A stretch of 41,614 nt of DNA from Candidatus Desulfolinea nitratireducens (GCA_014382535.1 JACNJN010000082.1:1-41614); one strand, 5' to 3'; positions 23,295 through 31,886 are shown, counted from the first letter of the stretch. Notes: generated by a model not told the origin, from the letters alone. Made by a program: numbers and translations.

Positions 23295-24477
23295 AGGCTA
23301 CCAGAGGCACAGGAATAAAGACCAGAATAAAAATAATTAAGGCAAAGAAAGCCATTTTGCGCCGACGAGGGTCAAGCTCGGTAATTTGGTCAAGGGGTTC
23401 CGCGTGAACACGTCCCAGAAAATAAAGCATAAATGCCCACAGCCACCATCCTTCCCAGGCAAAGCCGAGAACGATTAATACAGCAAATATAAAGGGAGCA
23501 GCTTTGCTCGCCTTCCTGCCAAAGACTGCATAGAGCAGATGTCCGCCATCCAGCGTGCCCATGGGAATTAAATTCAATGCAGTGACAAGGAGCCCTGCCC
23601 AACCGGCCCAGGCGACGTTATGCACCTGCACATCAAGTCCGCCCAAGGGAAATGGTCGACTGGTAAATAGATAACGAAGCCAGTAAATAAAAGGTGATAC
23701 ACCACCATAACTGACTGGTTCAGGCAGCCACTGCCCGAAAATGGCATATTTTGAAAATAGATAAAGCAGGGAATTGCCCTCGATAATCCCTGATCCTGTT
23801 ATTGGGCTAATCTCAGAAAGGGAGAGACCCAGCAAAAGAACCGGTATGGCGACAACTAACCCCGCGAGAGGTCCTGCGATCCCAATATCAAAAAGAACAC
23901 GTTTGTTTTTCGGGCGTTCCTTCATTTGGATAAAGGCACCCAGTGTACCCAGAATACTTAAGGGATAAGGCAGGGGTAAAAAGAAAGGCAGGGAGACGTT
24001 GGTTTTATGATAACGCCCCATCAGATAATGTCCAAACTCATGGGCAAGGAGGATTCCCAATAAACTGGCAGCAAAGGGCCATCCCCGCCAAAGGTGAAGG
24101 AGGGCATCCTGCGCCAAAATGGTAAAAGAGACGCTCTCAGGGAGAGTTGACTCAAAAATCGCACCTGTAAAGAGAACGCTGAAGAGTGTTGCAAGAAAAA
24201 AGAGGATATTTTTTGAGAATCCAGTGGCTTCAGGAGTTACTGCGCTATGAACAAGGATAATGACCTGTTTGCCATCCTCAATCTGAAAAAGGGGCGTGAT
24301 GGAATAATGCGCTAGTCTTTCTTTTAGTTGGTCATAGGCAGCAGCAGAGTCAGTTCCCCTCAGGCGGCCCTGATAGCGGATGAGATATCCACGCCTGGTA
24401 TCACCCAACATAATACTTTCAGATTGAAATATTTTATCAACGAGATTATTCAGGGTTTCTGCTTCAGGGATGGGCAT
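23287..24477 (-). CDS. M50 (site-2 protease type) membrane metalloprotease
   Basis: A 396-residue protein. A soluble N-terminal domain of about 85 residues precedes some seven membrane segments. The zinc site is H146-E147-x-x-H150 (AHEFGHYLMG), and the third ligand motif is in NLIPMGTLDGGHLLYA near 305-320, where the usual NPxPxLDGG is altered to xxIPMGTLDGGH. It is likely an intramembrane protease, or a homolog with a membrane-stress or quality-control role. It is coupled to a solute-binding lipoprotein gene. ATG 24477 has a weak Shine-Dalgarno. Confidence 0.87.
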   Translation of the reverse strand: MPIPEAETLNNLVDKIFQSESIMLGDTRRGYLIRYQGRLRGTDSAAAYDQLKERLAHYSITPLFQIEDGKQVIILVHSAVTPEATGFSKNILFFLATLFSVLFTGAIFESTLPESVSFTILAQDALLHLWRGWPFAASLLGILLAHEFGHYLMGRYHKTNVSLPFFLPLPYPLSILGTLGAFIQMKERPKNKRVLFDIGIAGPLAGLVVAIPVLLLGLSLSEISPITGSGIIEGNSLLYLFSKYAIFGQWLPEPVSYGGVSPFIYWLRYLFTSRPFPLGGLDVQVHNVAWAGWAGLLVTALNLIPMGTLDGGHLLYAVFGRKASKAAPFIFAVLIVLGFAWEGWWLWAFMLYFLGRVHAEPLDQITELDPRRRKMAFFALIIFILVFIPVPLVAYG

Positions 24478-24550
24478 TGGATTATTCCACTTCGATTATC
24501 TTACTGAGACCACTGATCTTCACTGTCCATGCTTTTCCCGTATGGGGCAA

Positions 24551-24568
24551 CCCCCCGCAAGCGGGGGG
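24551..24568. repeat. C/G hairpin after tRNA-Sec
   Basis: CCCCCCGC (24551-24558), AA, GCGGGGGG (24561-24568). It follows tRNA-Sec in its direction of transcription and may act as its 3' end signal, though there is no U-run. Confidence 0.6.
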
Positions 24569-24585
24569 TATTGAGGAATATTAGG

Positions 24586-24679
24586 CGGGAGTGCATGGGA
24601 GTCGAACCCACCACGGCCCGCAACGCGACCCGTCACCGATGTTGAAGACCGGGAAGCCCACCGGGACTTAACCACTCCC
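24586..24679 (-). tRNA. selC: Selenocysteine tRNA (anticodon UCA)
   Basis: The minus strand gives a 94-base tRNA with acceptor GGGAGTG/CACTCCC, an extended D stem, anticodon stem CCGGT/ATCGG around loop CTTCAAC (anticodon TCA), a very long variable arm (about 9 pairs around GTT, bounded by ACGGG and CCGT), and T loop TTCGACT. Discriminator G73; CCA is not encoded in full (CCT follows). The long acceptor and variable arm with UCA anticodon are diagnostic for tRNA-Sec. An eighth acceptor pair would be G opposite G. SelA at 14460 is its enzyme. Confidence 0.95.
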
Positions 24680-24686
24680 AGCAACA

Positions 24687-24715
24687 AGGATAATCGAAGG
24701 CGGAATCTTTTGCAA
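24687..24715 (-). promoter_or_regulatory. Promoter of tRNA-Sec
   Basis: On the minus strand TTGCAA (24710-24715) and TATCCT (24687-24692) are separated by 17 bases, with the expected start about 8 bases beyond, next to the tRNA 5' end. Confidence 0.7.
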
Positions 24716-25037
24716 GAGATGCTTATGAGTAAACCCTTAAAGGGATTATTGCAGAATTTCTCTCAACATATACTCCAACACATAAATAATGATCCGCGTG
24801 CAATTTTAGTGGATGGAGTTCCGTTGCAGATAATCTTCCTTGATGGGAGTGCCTAATTTGCTGAGTATTTGTCATAGCAAACGAGCGGAGCGAGCATGGC
24901 AATCCTCTTGTTTGTCGGCGAGATTGCTCACCTGCACTGCAAAGCACGCAGTGCGGCGCATGTGTCGTCGGGTGAAACTCTCCAGAAGCGTCTTCTTGAT
25001 TGCCGTTTTTTTAATAAACTTTTCCAATCTAACCAGT
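24716..25037. other. Gene-free stretch with a dispersed repeat (copy 2)
   Basis: No convincing gene on either strand. At 24872-24953 lies a copy of the GCGAGC...GAGATTGCTC repeat (GAGCGGAGCGAGCATGGC, then GCGAGATTGCTCACC), followed by an inverted CACTGC/GCAGTG pair around 24934-24953. The short open frames here are shadows of this repeat. The stretch separates tRNA-Sec from the MetVF gene, whose stop is at 25038. Confidence 0.5.
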
Positions 25038-26492
25038 TCAACTACTGCTAGCTACCACTTTAGCACCATCTAGTTCTTGGACAATCCGCGGAACGACTTG
25101 CTCCCATCCTACCGGCATCAAGTGAATACCGTTTACACCTTCTTTATTACGGATTGCTTCAATGATTTCCAAAGCAATGATTACCGCTTCTTCTTCTACA
25201 CCATCCCCTGCATCCTCTAGGCGCTTCAATAGTTGATCCGGAATTCTTACGCCGGGGACCTGATTGTGCATATACTGCGCCATTTTCAGGCTACGTAAGG
25301 GTGTTATCCCAATAAGAATATAAACCTTGTCAAGGATATTTCGTTTTGCCAGCTCATTCAACCATAGTTCCAATCCATCAGGATCAAAAACCAGATTAGT
25401 TTGGAAAAACTGAGCGCCAGCGTTCACTTTTTTATGCTCCCTAATCGCTTGAATTCTTGGATTAGAAGCAAAGGGGGCAGCGGCTGCACCCAAAAAGATT
25501 TGAGGTGGATTTTTTATCTCTCTGCCACCCAAATATATCCCTTCATCCCGCATCCGCCGCAATATCCAGAGCATTTGTACCGAGTCTATATCCAGGATAT
25601 CCGTTCGCGACATCGGTTTTGGTCCAAGCCTGGCACTATCTCCTGATACAACCAGCACATTTCTGATACCTCGGGCACTTGCCCCGATTACATGACCTTG
25701 TAGACCCGTTCTGGTTTGATCCCTCGCAGCAATTTGCAATACTGGCTCCGCCCCAGCCTCAAGCGCAAACTCGCAACATGCCAAACTGGACATCCTTGGT
25801 GTTGCTGAAGCCGCATCAGTAAAATTTATTGATGTTGCATATTGTTTGATCAACTCAATATCACGTAGTAATTTTCCTGTGGCAGTGCTTGCAGGAGGAG
25901 ATATCTCTGCTGCAACGACAAATTTCCCTGAACGTAGCTGCCGTTCTAGCTCAGAGACTGGCTCTTCATATCCAGGTGGATGATATTGGTCATCTCCCTG
26001 CCACCAATCGGGTTGGCGGATTGATTTAAAAACAGAATCCCATATTTGCTTGCGCTCGCCAGCATCTTTTTTAAAAAAGCTTCCAAAAAAGGTTTTTGTA
26101 CCTGTTTCTTTTACTTTTCTTACAACCTCTCCCCATGTTTCTTCACCAACAATATCCCAATCTAATGGAGGTAGTACTTCTAATAGCATTTCTTCGCGAT
26201 CCATTTTTTTAGCGCGATCAAAGATTTCATACCAAATACAGGGATAGCTCGGATCAATATAACAATGCTCGCTAGTGGAACCCCCACAAGGTCCATTTCG
26301 TAGTCCTTTTGGGCAAGCCATCGGGCAGACGAAGGCGGTTTCTTGGAGTAGGCAATTACCACACATCCGACATGCAAACAGTGGCCCCTTGATCATTCGT
26401 TCGATCGGTTCAAGAATATATGATTGTCCCGATTTTTTCTTTGATGGTAAGTATGGTAATTGGTATCTTCGTCCTGGAGTAAATAGTGGCAT
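25038..26492 (-). CDS. MetV-MetF fusion, methylenetetrahydrofolate reductase
   Basis: From ATG 26492 (MPLFTPG), preceded by GGAAGGATTAGAG, the protein has 484 residues. The N-terminal third is a MetV-like domain with a cysteine cluster, C41, C44, C47, C56, C60 and C69 (CRMCGNC, CPMACPKGL, GPCGGS), that should bind an iron-sulfur or zinc centre. The C-terminal part, from about 190, is a MetF barrel: FVVAAEISPP, NFTDAASATPRMSSL, LQIAARDQTRTGLQGHVIGA, VSGDSARLG and AQFFQTNLVFD. Acetogens carry MetV and MetF as partner subunits; here they are one chain. It would interconvert methylene- and methyl-tetrahydrofolate. An adjacent methyltransferase gene supports a role in the methyl branch of one-carbon metabolism. 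Confidence 0.85.
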   Translation of the reverse strand: MPLFTPGRRYQLPYLPSKKKSGQSYILEPIERMIKGPLFACRMCGNCLLQETAFVCPMACPKGLRNGPCGGSTSEHCYIDPSYPCIWYEIFDRAKKMDREEMLLEVLPPLDWDIVGEETWGEVVRKVKETGTKTFFGSFFKKDAGERKQIWDSVFKSIRQPDWWQGDDQYHPPGYEEPVSELERQLRSGKFVVAAEISPPASTATGKLLRDIELIKQYATSINFTDAASATPRMSSLACCEFALEAGAEPVLQIAARDQTRTGLQGHVIGASARGIRNVLVVSGDSARLGPKPMSRTDILDIDSVQMLWILRRMRDEGIYLGGREIKNPPQIFLGAAAAPFASNPRIQAIREHKKVNAGAQFFQTNLVFDPDGLELWLNELAKRNILDKVYILIGITPLRSLKMAQYMHNQVPGVRIPDQLLKRLEDAGDGVEEEAVIIALEIIEAIRNKEGVNGIHLMPVGWEQVVPRIVQELDGAKVVASSS

Positions 26493-26606
26493 CTCTAATC
26501 CTTCCATTCTACAATAAAATTATCTTAGTTTGGCTAATTCGCGAAAAAATTTCCGGAATTTAAGATTTCTGCCATTTTCCATAGAGATATTCTTAAATCA
26601 TATTAT

Positions 26607-27196
26607 CTAACGCACATCATGCCAAGTGGTCAGCACTTCCGTTGCTCCGGCTTTGATCGCTCGAAGTAAGGCATCCTGATCTACAGGGGTGCTGTATACA
26701 CGTACGCCTGTTGCATTATAAATCGCATTGCAAATTGCAGGTGCCGTGCCAATTGGGGCCAATCACCAACGCCTTTTGCACCATATGGTCCGAAAGAAAC
26801 CGGATCCTCAACAATATGAGAGATAATCTCTGGCAAATGCTTTATGCTCGGGATTTTATACCGGGCAAACATAACTGACCAGGGAACACACTTTTCAGTA
26901 ATATATTCCTCCGTCAGACAGTTTCCTAATCCCATCATAATCCCGCCTTCGATCTGTCCTTGTACAGAGCGGGGGTTTATAGCTCGGCCTACATCAGCAC
27001 CTGAAATAATTCTTTTTGCTTTGACCTCCCCAGTTTCCAGGTCCACTTCCACCAAGGCAGATAACAAATCCGTACGACTGACAACCAATAGATGGATCAG
27101 TTCACTGATAAGCAATTTGAATCCAACGGGACGCAAGCGCAGCCTCACTCTGGAACCGAGATCGCCCCAGTCACGAACATGCATATAGGCAGGCAC
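26607..27196 (-). pseudogene. Remnant of a xanthine-dehydrogenase-type molybdopterin subunit
   Basis: The frame contains family motifs VEVDLETGEVKAKRI, VGRAINPRSVQGQIEGGIM and FGPYGAKGVGD. After GVGDWP the frame shifts: the other frame continues PIGTAPAICNAIYNATG, then VRVYSTPVDQDALLRAIKAG and TWHDVR and stops at 26607. This is the normal end of the large subunit. Only the last 190 or so residues remain and upstream sequence is not recognisable, so the gene is both truncated and frameshifted. Together with the amidohydrolase remnant at 28168 it points to a former purine or selenium-dependent molybdenum hydroxylase cluster. Confidence 0.8.
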
Positions 27197-27231
27197 AGAT
27201 TATTTCAATATGCGGTTTTCAAATCAGCATC

Positions 27232-28086
27232 CTATGCAGCCTCTTTGGGCTTATGCTCACGCCAATAGCCAATATAGCGCATACCATGGTTATCACGCCC
27301 CATCAAAAGATCAGTGGCCCGAATTGTGTTAGTCAACTTGATCGGGTCTGTGATCGCACATGTTGCTCCCATCCCTATGGCCAATGATAGAAACGCCTGA
27401 TTGATGATGTGGCGATCTGGCAGACCAAATGACACATTGCTGGCTCCCAGGTTGATATTTACGCCAAATTCTTGTTTCAACATCTGGATCGTCTGCAAGG
27501 TAACTGCTCCAGCATTGCTATCCGCACCCACAGTGAGTACCAACGGATCTATGACGATATCTTCAATACCAATACCCAGTTTAGCAGCGCGCTCGATAAT
27601 TCTTGCAGCGATAGCAACCCGGGTTTCAGCATCATTGGGAATGCCATTATCATCCATGGTAAGACCGATGACCGCTGCACCATATTCCTTGACCACAGGT
27701 AGCACGGCTGCCAGAGACTTTTCTTCTCCATTGACAGAGTTCACCAGTGGCTTTCCCGGTAACACAGCCAGCGCAGCCGCCAATGCAGCATGGTTGGCAG
27801 AGTCCAAGCACACTGGCACATCAACTGATTCAGTTACGATCCGGGCTACTTCCGGCAAGACGGCTACTTCATCGATGCCCGGCACGCCAACGTTGACATC
27901 CAGAATATCTGCACCTGCCTCAACTTGCTTGATGGCCAGGCCGCGGATATATTCATAATCACCTTCTTTTATTTTCCCGGCCAATATCTTCCGCCCAGTG
28001 GGATTGATCTTCTCCCCAATAATTACAAAGGGTGAATCTATGCTGATCTTTACCTCTTGTTTTTCGCTTTTCAAAACAGTTTCCAT
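27232..28086 (-). CDS. AcsE/MtrH-type methyltetrahydrofolate methyltransferase
   Basis: A 284-residue pterin-binding TIM barrel. After an N-terminal strand it has IGEKINPTGRK at about 22-32, EAGADILDVNVGVPG at 56-70, VCLDSANHAALAAAL at 91-105, NSVNGEEKSLA at 116-126, the central GLTMDDNGIPND and VIDPLVLTVG, and NINLGASNVSFGLPDR near 223-238. These match methyltransferases that pass the methyl group of methyl-tetrahydrofolate to a corrinoid protein. The gene is intact, with AAAAGGAACTCACC ahead of the ATG. It neighbours MetVF, which makes its methyl donor, though a degraded gene separates them. No corrinoid protein gene is in the window. Confidence 0.88.
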   Translation of the reverse strand: METVLKSEKQEVKISIDSPFVIIGEKINPTGRKILAGKIKEGDYEYIRGLAIKQVEAGADILDVNVGVPGIDEVAVLPEVARIVTESVDVPVCLDSANHAALAAALAVLPGKPLVNSVNGEEKSLAAVLPVVKEYGAAVIGLTMDDNGIPNDAETRVAIAARIIERAAKLGIGIEDIVIDPLVLTVGADSNAGAVTLQTIQMLKQEFGVNINLGASNVSFGLPDRHIINQAFLSLAIGMGATCAITDPIKLTNTIRATDLLMGRDNHGMRYIGYWREHKPKEAA

Positions 28087-28167
28087 GGTGAGTTCCTTTT
28101 AGTTTAGTGAATTAGTTATTTTTCCAAGGTGAATACCTTGACAAATCCATATCGAATATTGATAGCA

Positions 28168-28389
28168 TTAAATCTTTGTAAAGCACTCATGTACAACATT
28201 GACATGAAGTTTTCCTGAAACACGTGTCTCTTCAAACCGATCACCAAATTGAGTTACACGCTCGCTGACCCTGGCTATGATTGCTTCTTCATCAATTGTT
28301 CCAAATTGACCATCTCGACGGATAAGATTCCCCGCGATCATTGAATCAGAAACTTCAACATGATTCGTATTTGTTGCCAGGAAGCGCAT
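28168..28389 (-). pseudogene. C-terminal remnant of an amidohydrolase (SsnA or deaminase type)
   Basis: A 73-codon frame reads HVEVSDSMIAGNLIRRDGQF, then GTIDEEAIIARVSERVTQF. This matches the usual end of amidohydrolases of the SsnA/guanine-deaminase group (HVxxVxVxGxxVxxDGxxxTVDEEAI). The metal-binding barrel is missing and no start signal is seen. Genes of this family are common in purine-degradation and selenium-dependent hydroxylase clusters, in line with the hydroxylase remnant nearby. The identification rests on one short stretch. Confidence 0.45.
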
Positions 28390-28608
28390 CAGAGTTTCTT
28401 TATGTGTGAGGAAATAAGTATTATATCCATTTAAAACAATGGTTATAATATCCGCTTATTTTCTAACTTCCAAGTTACCTATTTTATCTTCAATTCCGTA
28501 GACTTTGGCACTCCCGTCTTTTGGGCGATTTGAAGAGAAAGAAATATTAATTGCGAGATAGAATTATAATATCATTTTAATTCTACCATCAGAGAAAAAG
28601 GATTACTT
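28390..28608 (+). promoter_or_regulatory. Upstream region of the aminotransferase gene
   Basis: No gene. A perfect TATAAT lies at 28565-28570 without a good -35. Overlapping it, arms AGAATTA (28560-28566) and TAATTCT (28578-28584) form a perfect inverted repeat around 11 bases, a possible operator between the -10 and the ATG at 28609. The stretch is A/T-rich. Confidence 0.4.
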
Positions 28609-29772
28609 ATGTCCCTAAAAACACAATTTCTCCTAGATCCAAATGTAATCTTCCTCAACCACGGTTCATTTGGAGCCACCCCACAACCAGTATTTGAATC
28701 ATATAAACACTGGCAATACAGGCTAGAGAAGCAACCGGTTAAATTCATAGGTCGGGAAATACACAGCTATCTGAAAAACGCTCGACAGAAACTAGGGGAG
28801 TATCTCCATATTCAGCCAGATGATCTAGTGTTCATTCCAAATGCTACTTTTGGGGTCAACATCCTTGCTCGTTCAATCAAACTAAAAGAAGGGGATGAAA
28901 TTCTGACATCTGACCATGAGTATGGTGCTTGTGAAAATGCTTGGATTTTTAGTTGCCGAAAAACAGGGGCATCTCTTGTCCGTCAGCCTATTTCCTTACC
29001 AATAACATCCTTTGCTCAAATCGTTGAGCAGTTCTGGCAAGGCGTTACTCCACGCACAAAGGTCATATACATAAGTCATATCACGTCGCCCACCGCTCTT
29101 TGTATGCCGGTAAGCGAAATTTGTAAACGAGCAAGGGCAGCAGGGATCATCACGATTATTGATGGTGCCCACGCCCCTGGCCAAATGAATATTGATCTTG
29201 AAGATTTAGGTGCAGATTTCTACGTTGGAAATTGTCATAAATGGATGCTCGGAGCGAAGGGGGCTGGCTTCCTTTATGCGAGTAAGGAGATGCAAAAAAT
29301 AGTCGAGCCTCTTGTTGTAAGCTGGGGATGGGGAGATAATTCACCATACACTACTGGTTCGGATTTCCTGGATAATCTTGAATGGTGGGGAACAAAGGAT
29401 CCCGCTGCTTATTTATCCATTCCAGCAGCAATCCATTTTCAGGAAGAACATGACTGGCCGTCTGTGCGCCGAGAGTGTAATCAAATACTTCGGGAAACTT
29501 TGCGACGAATTAGCGAGCTTACGGGTATTCCCCCAATCTATCCAGATGCGAATGGTTACTACTACCAGATGGCAACAGCCCCTTTGCCTGCGATTGATAA
29601 TCTTATTGAATTTAAAACCCAATTATACGCACAATATCAGGTTGAAGTACCTTGCCTCGAATGGAACGAGGACCCATACATCCGCATTTCTATTCAGGCA
29701 TATAATTCTCTTGAGGATATCAATATTCTACTAGATGCTTTAGAACAGATGTTGCCAAACTATCAATTATGA
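28609..29772 (+). CDS. Class V PLP aminotransferase (isopenicillin-N-epimerase-like)
   Basis: A 387-residue fold-type I PLP enzyme. N-terminal LNHGSFGATPQPVFE (residues 16-30) is typical; PLP contacts include D185-G-A-H188 and the Schiff-base lysine K211 in YVGNCHKWMLGAKG. Relatives are annotated as isopenicillin N epimerase-like or cysteine desulfurase-like aminotransferases; the true substrate is unknown, and no beta-lactam genes are nearby. ATG 28609 is preceded by AAGGATTACTT. A degraded relative of the same family lies 60 bases downstream on the opposite strand, followed by an FAD oxidoreductase gene. Confidence 0.85.
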   Translation: MSLKTQFLLDPNVIFLNHGSFGATPQPVFESYKHWQYRLEKQPVKFIGREIHSYLKNARQKLGEYLHIQPDDLVFIPNATFGVNILARSIKLKEGDEILTSDHEYGACENAWIFSCRKTGASLVRQPISLPITSFAQIVEQFWQGVTPRTKVIYISHITSPTALCMPVSEICKRARAAGIITIIDGAHAPGQMNIDLEDLGADFYVGNCHKWMLGAKGAGFLYASKEMQKIVEPLVVSWGWGDNSPYTTGSDFLDNLEWWGTKDPAAYLSIPAAIHFQEEHDWPSVRRECNQILRETLRRISELTGIPPIYPDANGYYYQMATAPLPAIDNLIEFKTQLYAQYQVEVPCLEWNEDPYIRISIQAYNSLEDINILLDALEQMLPNYQL

Positions 29773-29834
29773 GAAAACTTATTAGGTCTAGGCAAAAATT
29801 GAGCGGATAGAATGAGACATATTTGTGGTTCTGA

Positions 29835-30128
29835 TCACTGCCATTTATAACAGGCGCCAATGTAAATATCGGCAACATGTAAAAAAACGCTGTTACGCTG
29901 GTGATCTGGCTCAGGAAAATACCCCGCGTTTGTGTTGAGATAGATTGCCAATTTTTCGCGGGCTGCTGCCATCAAAGAAGTCACACGCCTGCCAAGAAAT
30001 TCAACCGGCTGACGTTCCAGTTCTCGCTGCCAGGCCTGATAGACATCAAAGACCGGTTTTGGACAGGCGCAAAAAGAGCCGTGATTGAGAAAGGTGATTT
30101 CCGGGTCGAGAAGAAAGTGTTTTTTCAT
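29835..30128 (-). pseudogene. Broken relative of the class V aminotransferase
   Basis: From ATG 30128 the frame reads MKKHFLLDPEITFLNHGSF, then PKPVFDVYQAWQRELERQPV and EFLGRR, closely like the N-terminus of the intact neighbour (LLDPNVIFLNHGSF, EKQPVKFIGRE). After about residue 75 the match stops, then a short piece, IYIGACYKW, resembles the region around the catalytic lysine (FYVGNCHKW) and ends in a stop. So most of the central part has been deleted and the C-terminal half is lost. It is in inverted orientation to the intact copy. Confidence 0.8.
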
Positions 30129-30302
30129 GCAGATATGATCTCCAAACCGTAGTGTTATGAAGGATTTTACCGCGATTTCTTTGGCGAGAAGAAATCTCCA
30201 TATATCTGAGGTGAAAGTCTCTCGCAGCAACGTTATGCATTTCGGGTTATCTGAAAAACCGCAACGCCGAGCATTGGGACAAGGGCTTAATTGACCGTTC
30301 TT

Positions 30303-31658
30303 CTATAATTGGCCCGTATCATAACGCGTTAAAATATCTTCCAAATAACCGGGGCGATCATAGCGCTCTAAAGAAAACTCTCGCGCATAAGCATGACGCA
30401 TTTGGCCAGTAATTTGGGCGGCCAATAAATCCCCGGCCCCACAGGCGGCCATGATCCCGTAACCTGAGAGCGCCCCGATCAAATATGCGCCTTCAACAGG
30501 AGTCTCACCGATCAAGGGTCGGTTCTCCGGTGTTTTTGTATAATAGCCGCCATCAAGGATCGGTCGAGGCATATGATCAAAATATTTACTCAGTCCAGGG
30601 AGCATCTTAGAGAGTCCGCGCAAGGTGATCTCGGGGTATTTTTCATCCAGCGGTAAGGGCCAGATTGGAGCGATCTGTTTTTTCTGATACTCCCAGAGCA
30701 TCAATATCATCTGGCTTGCACTTCCACCTTCTGGCCGGATATGTACCCCTGAAGGAAAATTATCCAGCATCCAGTCCAAACCCTCTTCCAGAAGAAATTC
30801 ACGTTCTTCATCTGTCCACTCAAGCTCCTGGGCGTCATCCCAGATCAATAAGGGTGCCTCACGCCCTACTGTATCGAGTTTGTCATTGAAGGCGGCTTTG
30901 AGATGCAACTCGGTAAACACAGGTAGATCGAGCCCGATCATTTTTCCGACTTCCTTGAACATGGGACCGGCAGCGTTGATAAAGATATCCGTGCTGATGC
31001 GGCGACCATCTGCCAGCTCAACAGCGCGGACTTTCTCATTATTGATAGCCACACCGATGACTCGGGCCGATTCATACCTGACCTCCAGCTTGCGTGCGCC
31101 TTCGAGCAGCGTCATCCCCAGTTGTTGGGCGGAAAGCCACCCAGCGCGGCGGACATGCAATGCCGCAACTACCTCTTCCGTCAGATAAGGGAAATGCTCA
31201 CGGATGAGTGCAGGATCAAGGATCAGGTCTGCGCCATCAGCCTGATCGTGGAATCCTTCTGGGGCCGCGGGTTGGTAATCTCCTCCTCCAGAGCGATGAA
31301 TTCTCAATTGGCCGGCTCCCAGACTTGAAATCCGCGTGGCGCGTTCGGTTATTTCCGGAATCTTGCTTTCATCCCCGGTCAGATATAAATAGCCCCGTCG
31401 ATTCATATGGATGGGATTACCTGTCGCATTGGCGAGTTCTTCCATCAAATCTATACTATGGTTCATCAGCGCAAGCATGGCCGGATCAGGCCACCAATTT
31501 CGATAGCATTCACTCGAGTGATCACTGGTCAGGCTGAGCGGGGGGCGTTCGTCGATCAATAAAATATTGTTGACGCCTGATTTGGCAAGGTAATAGGCTG
31601 CACTGACACCAGCGATCCCGGCGCCACAAATGAGTATATCCGCTTGATTTTTTGGCAT
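30303..31658 (-). CDS. FAD-dependent oxidoreductase (DAO family)
   Basis: From ATG 31658 (MPKNQADILICGAG), preceded by CAGGAATATTT, the protein has 451 residues; an upstream extension to 31706 is not supported. The N-terminal dinucleotide fold is GAGIAGVSAAYYL, and the second part of the FAD site is ADGRRISTDIFINAAGPM near 213-230. C-terminal RPLIGETPVEGAYLIGALSG and GYGIMAACGAGDLLAAQITG are typical of DAO-family amine or amino-acid oxidases and dehydrogenases such as sarcosine or dimethylglycine oxidase relatives. Substrate is not evident. Its minus-strand TATAAT lies at 31710-31715. It is divergent from the ilv leader. Confidence 0.85.
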   Translation of the reverse strand: MPKNQADILICGAGIAGVSAAYYLAKSGVNNILLIDERPPLSLTSDHSSECYRNWWPDPAMLALMNHSIDLMEELANATGNPIHMNRRGYLYLTGDESKIPEITERATRISSLGAGQLRIHRSGGGDYQPAAPEGFHDQADGADLILDPALIREHFPYLTEEVVAALHVRRAGWLSAQQLGMTLLEGARKLEVRYESARVIGVAINNEKVRAVELADGRRISTDIFINAAGPMFKEVGKMIGLDLPVFTELHLKAAFNDKLDTVGREAPLLIWDDAQELEWTDEEREFLLEEGLDWMLDNFPSGVHIRPEGGSASQMILMLWEYQKKQIAPIWPLPLDEKYPEITLRGLSKMLPGLSKYFDHMPRPILDGGYYTKTPENRPLIGETPVEGAYLIGALSGYGIMAACGAGDLLAAQITGQMRHAYAREFSLERYDRPGYLEDILTRYDTGQL

Positions 31659-31816
31659 AAATATTCCTGAGATTGAGATGGTCTTTTTCAAAGTTTGAAA
31701 TTTCAATAAATTATAGAACAGAGATCTATTTTAGGATATGAATCTTTCAGATCTAATATCGGGGGAATAAGTTATGGTTGGATATGAATATACGCAGGAT
31801 TGAATATATTTCATGG

Positions 31817-31845
31817 TTGACAGTTCACCCATGCTTGGGTAGAAT
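31817..31845 (+). promoter_or_regulatory. Promoter of the ilv-leu operon
   Basis: A perfect TTGACA (31817-31822), 17-base spacer and TAGAAT (31840-31845). Expected start of transcription is about 31852, giving a leader of about 290 bases before ilvD. Confidence 0.85.
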
Positions 31846-31886
31846 TGCGCCCAATATCACAGTCAGGAAATGACTGACAGGAAAAT

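Noticed and set aside
24723-25073. Short open frames on both strands between tRNA-Sec and MetVF
   Set aside because: They are translations of the dispersed repeat and lack start signals.
26607-27196. The frame break in the hydroxylase remnant as a possible selenocysteine or programmed frameshift site
   Set aside because: The break is not at a TGA, there is no slippery site or downstream structure evident, and the N-terminal three quarters of the gene are missing, so simple decay explains it.
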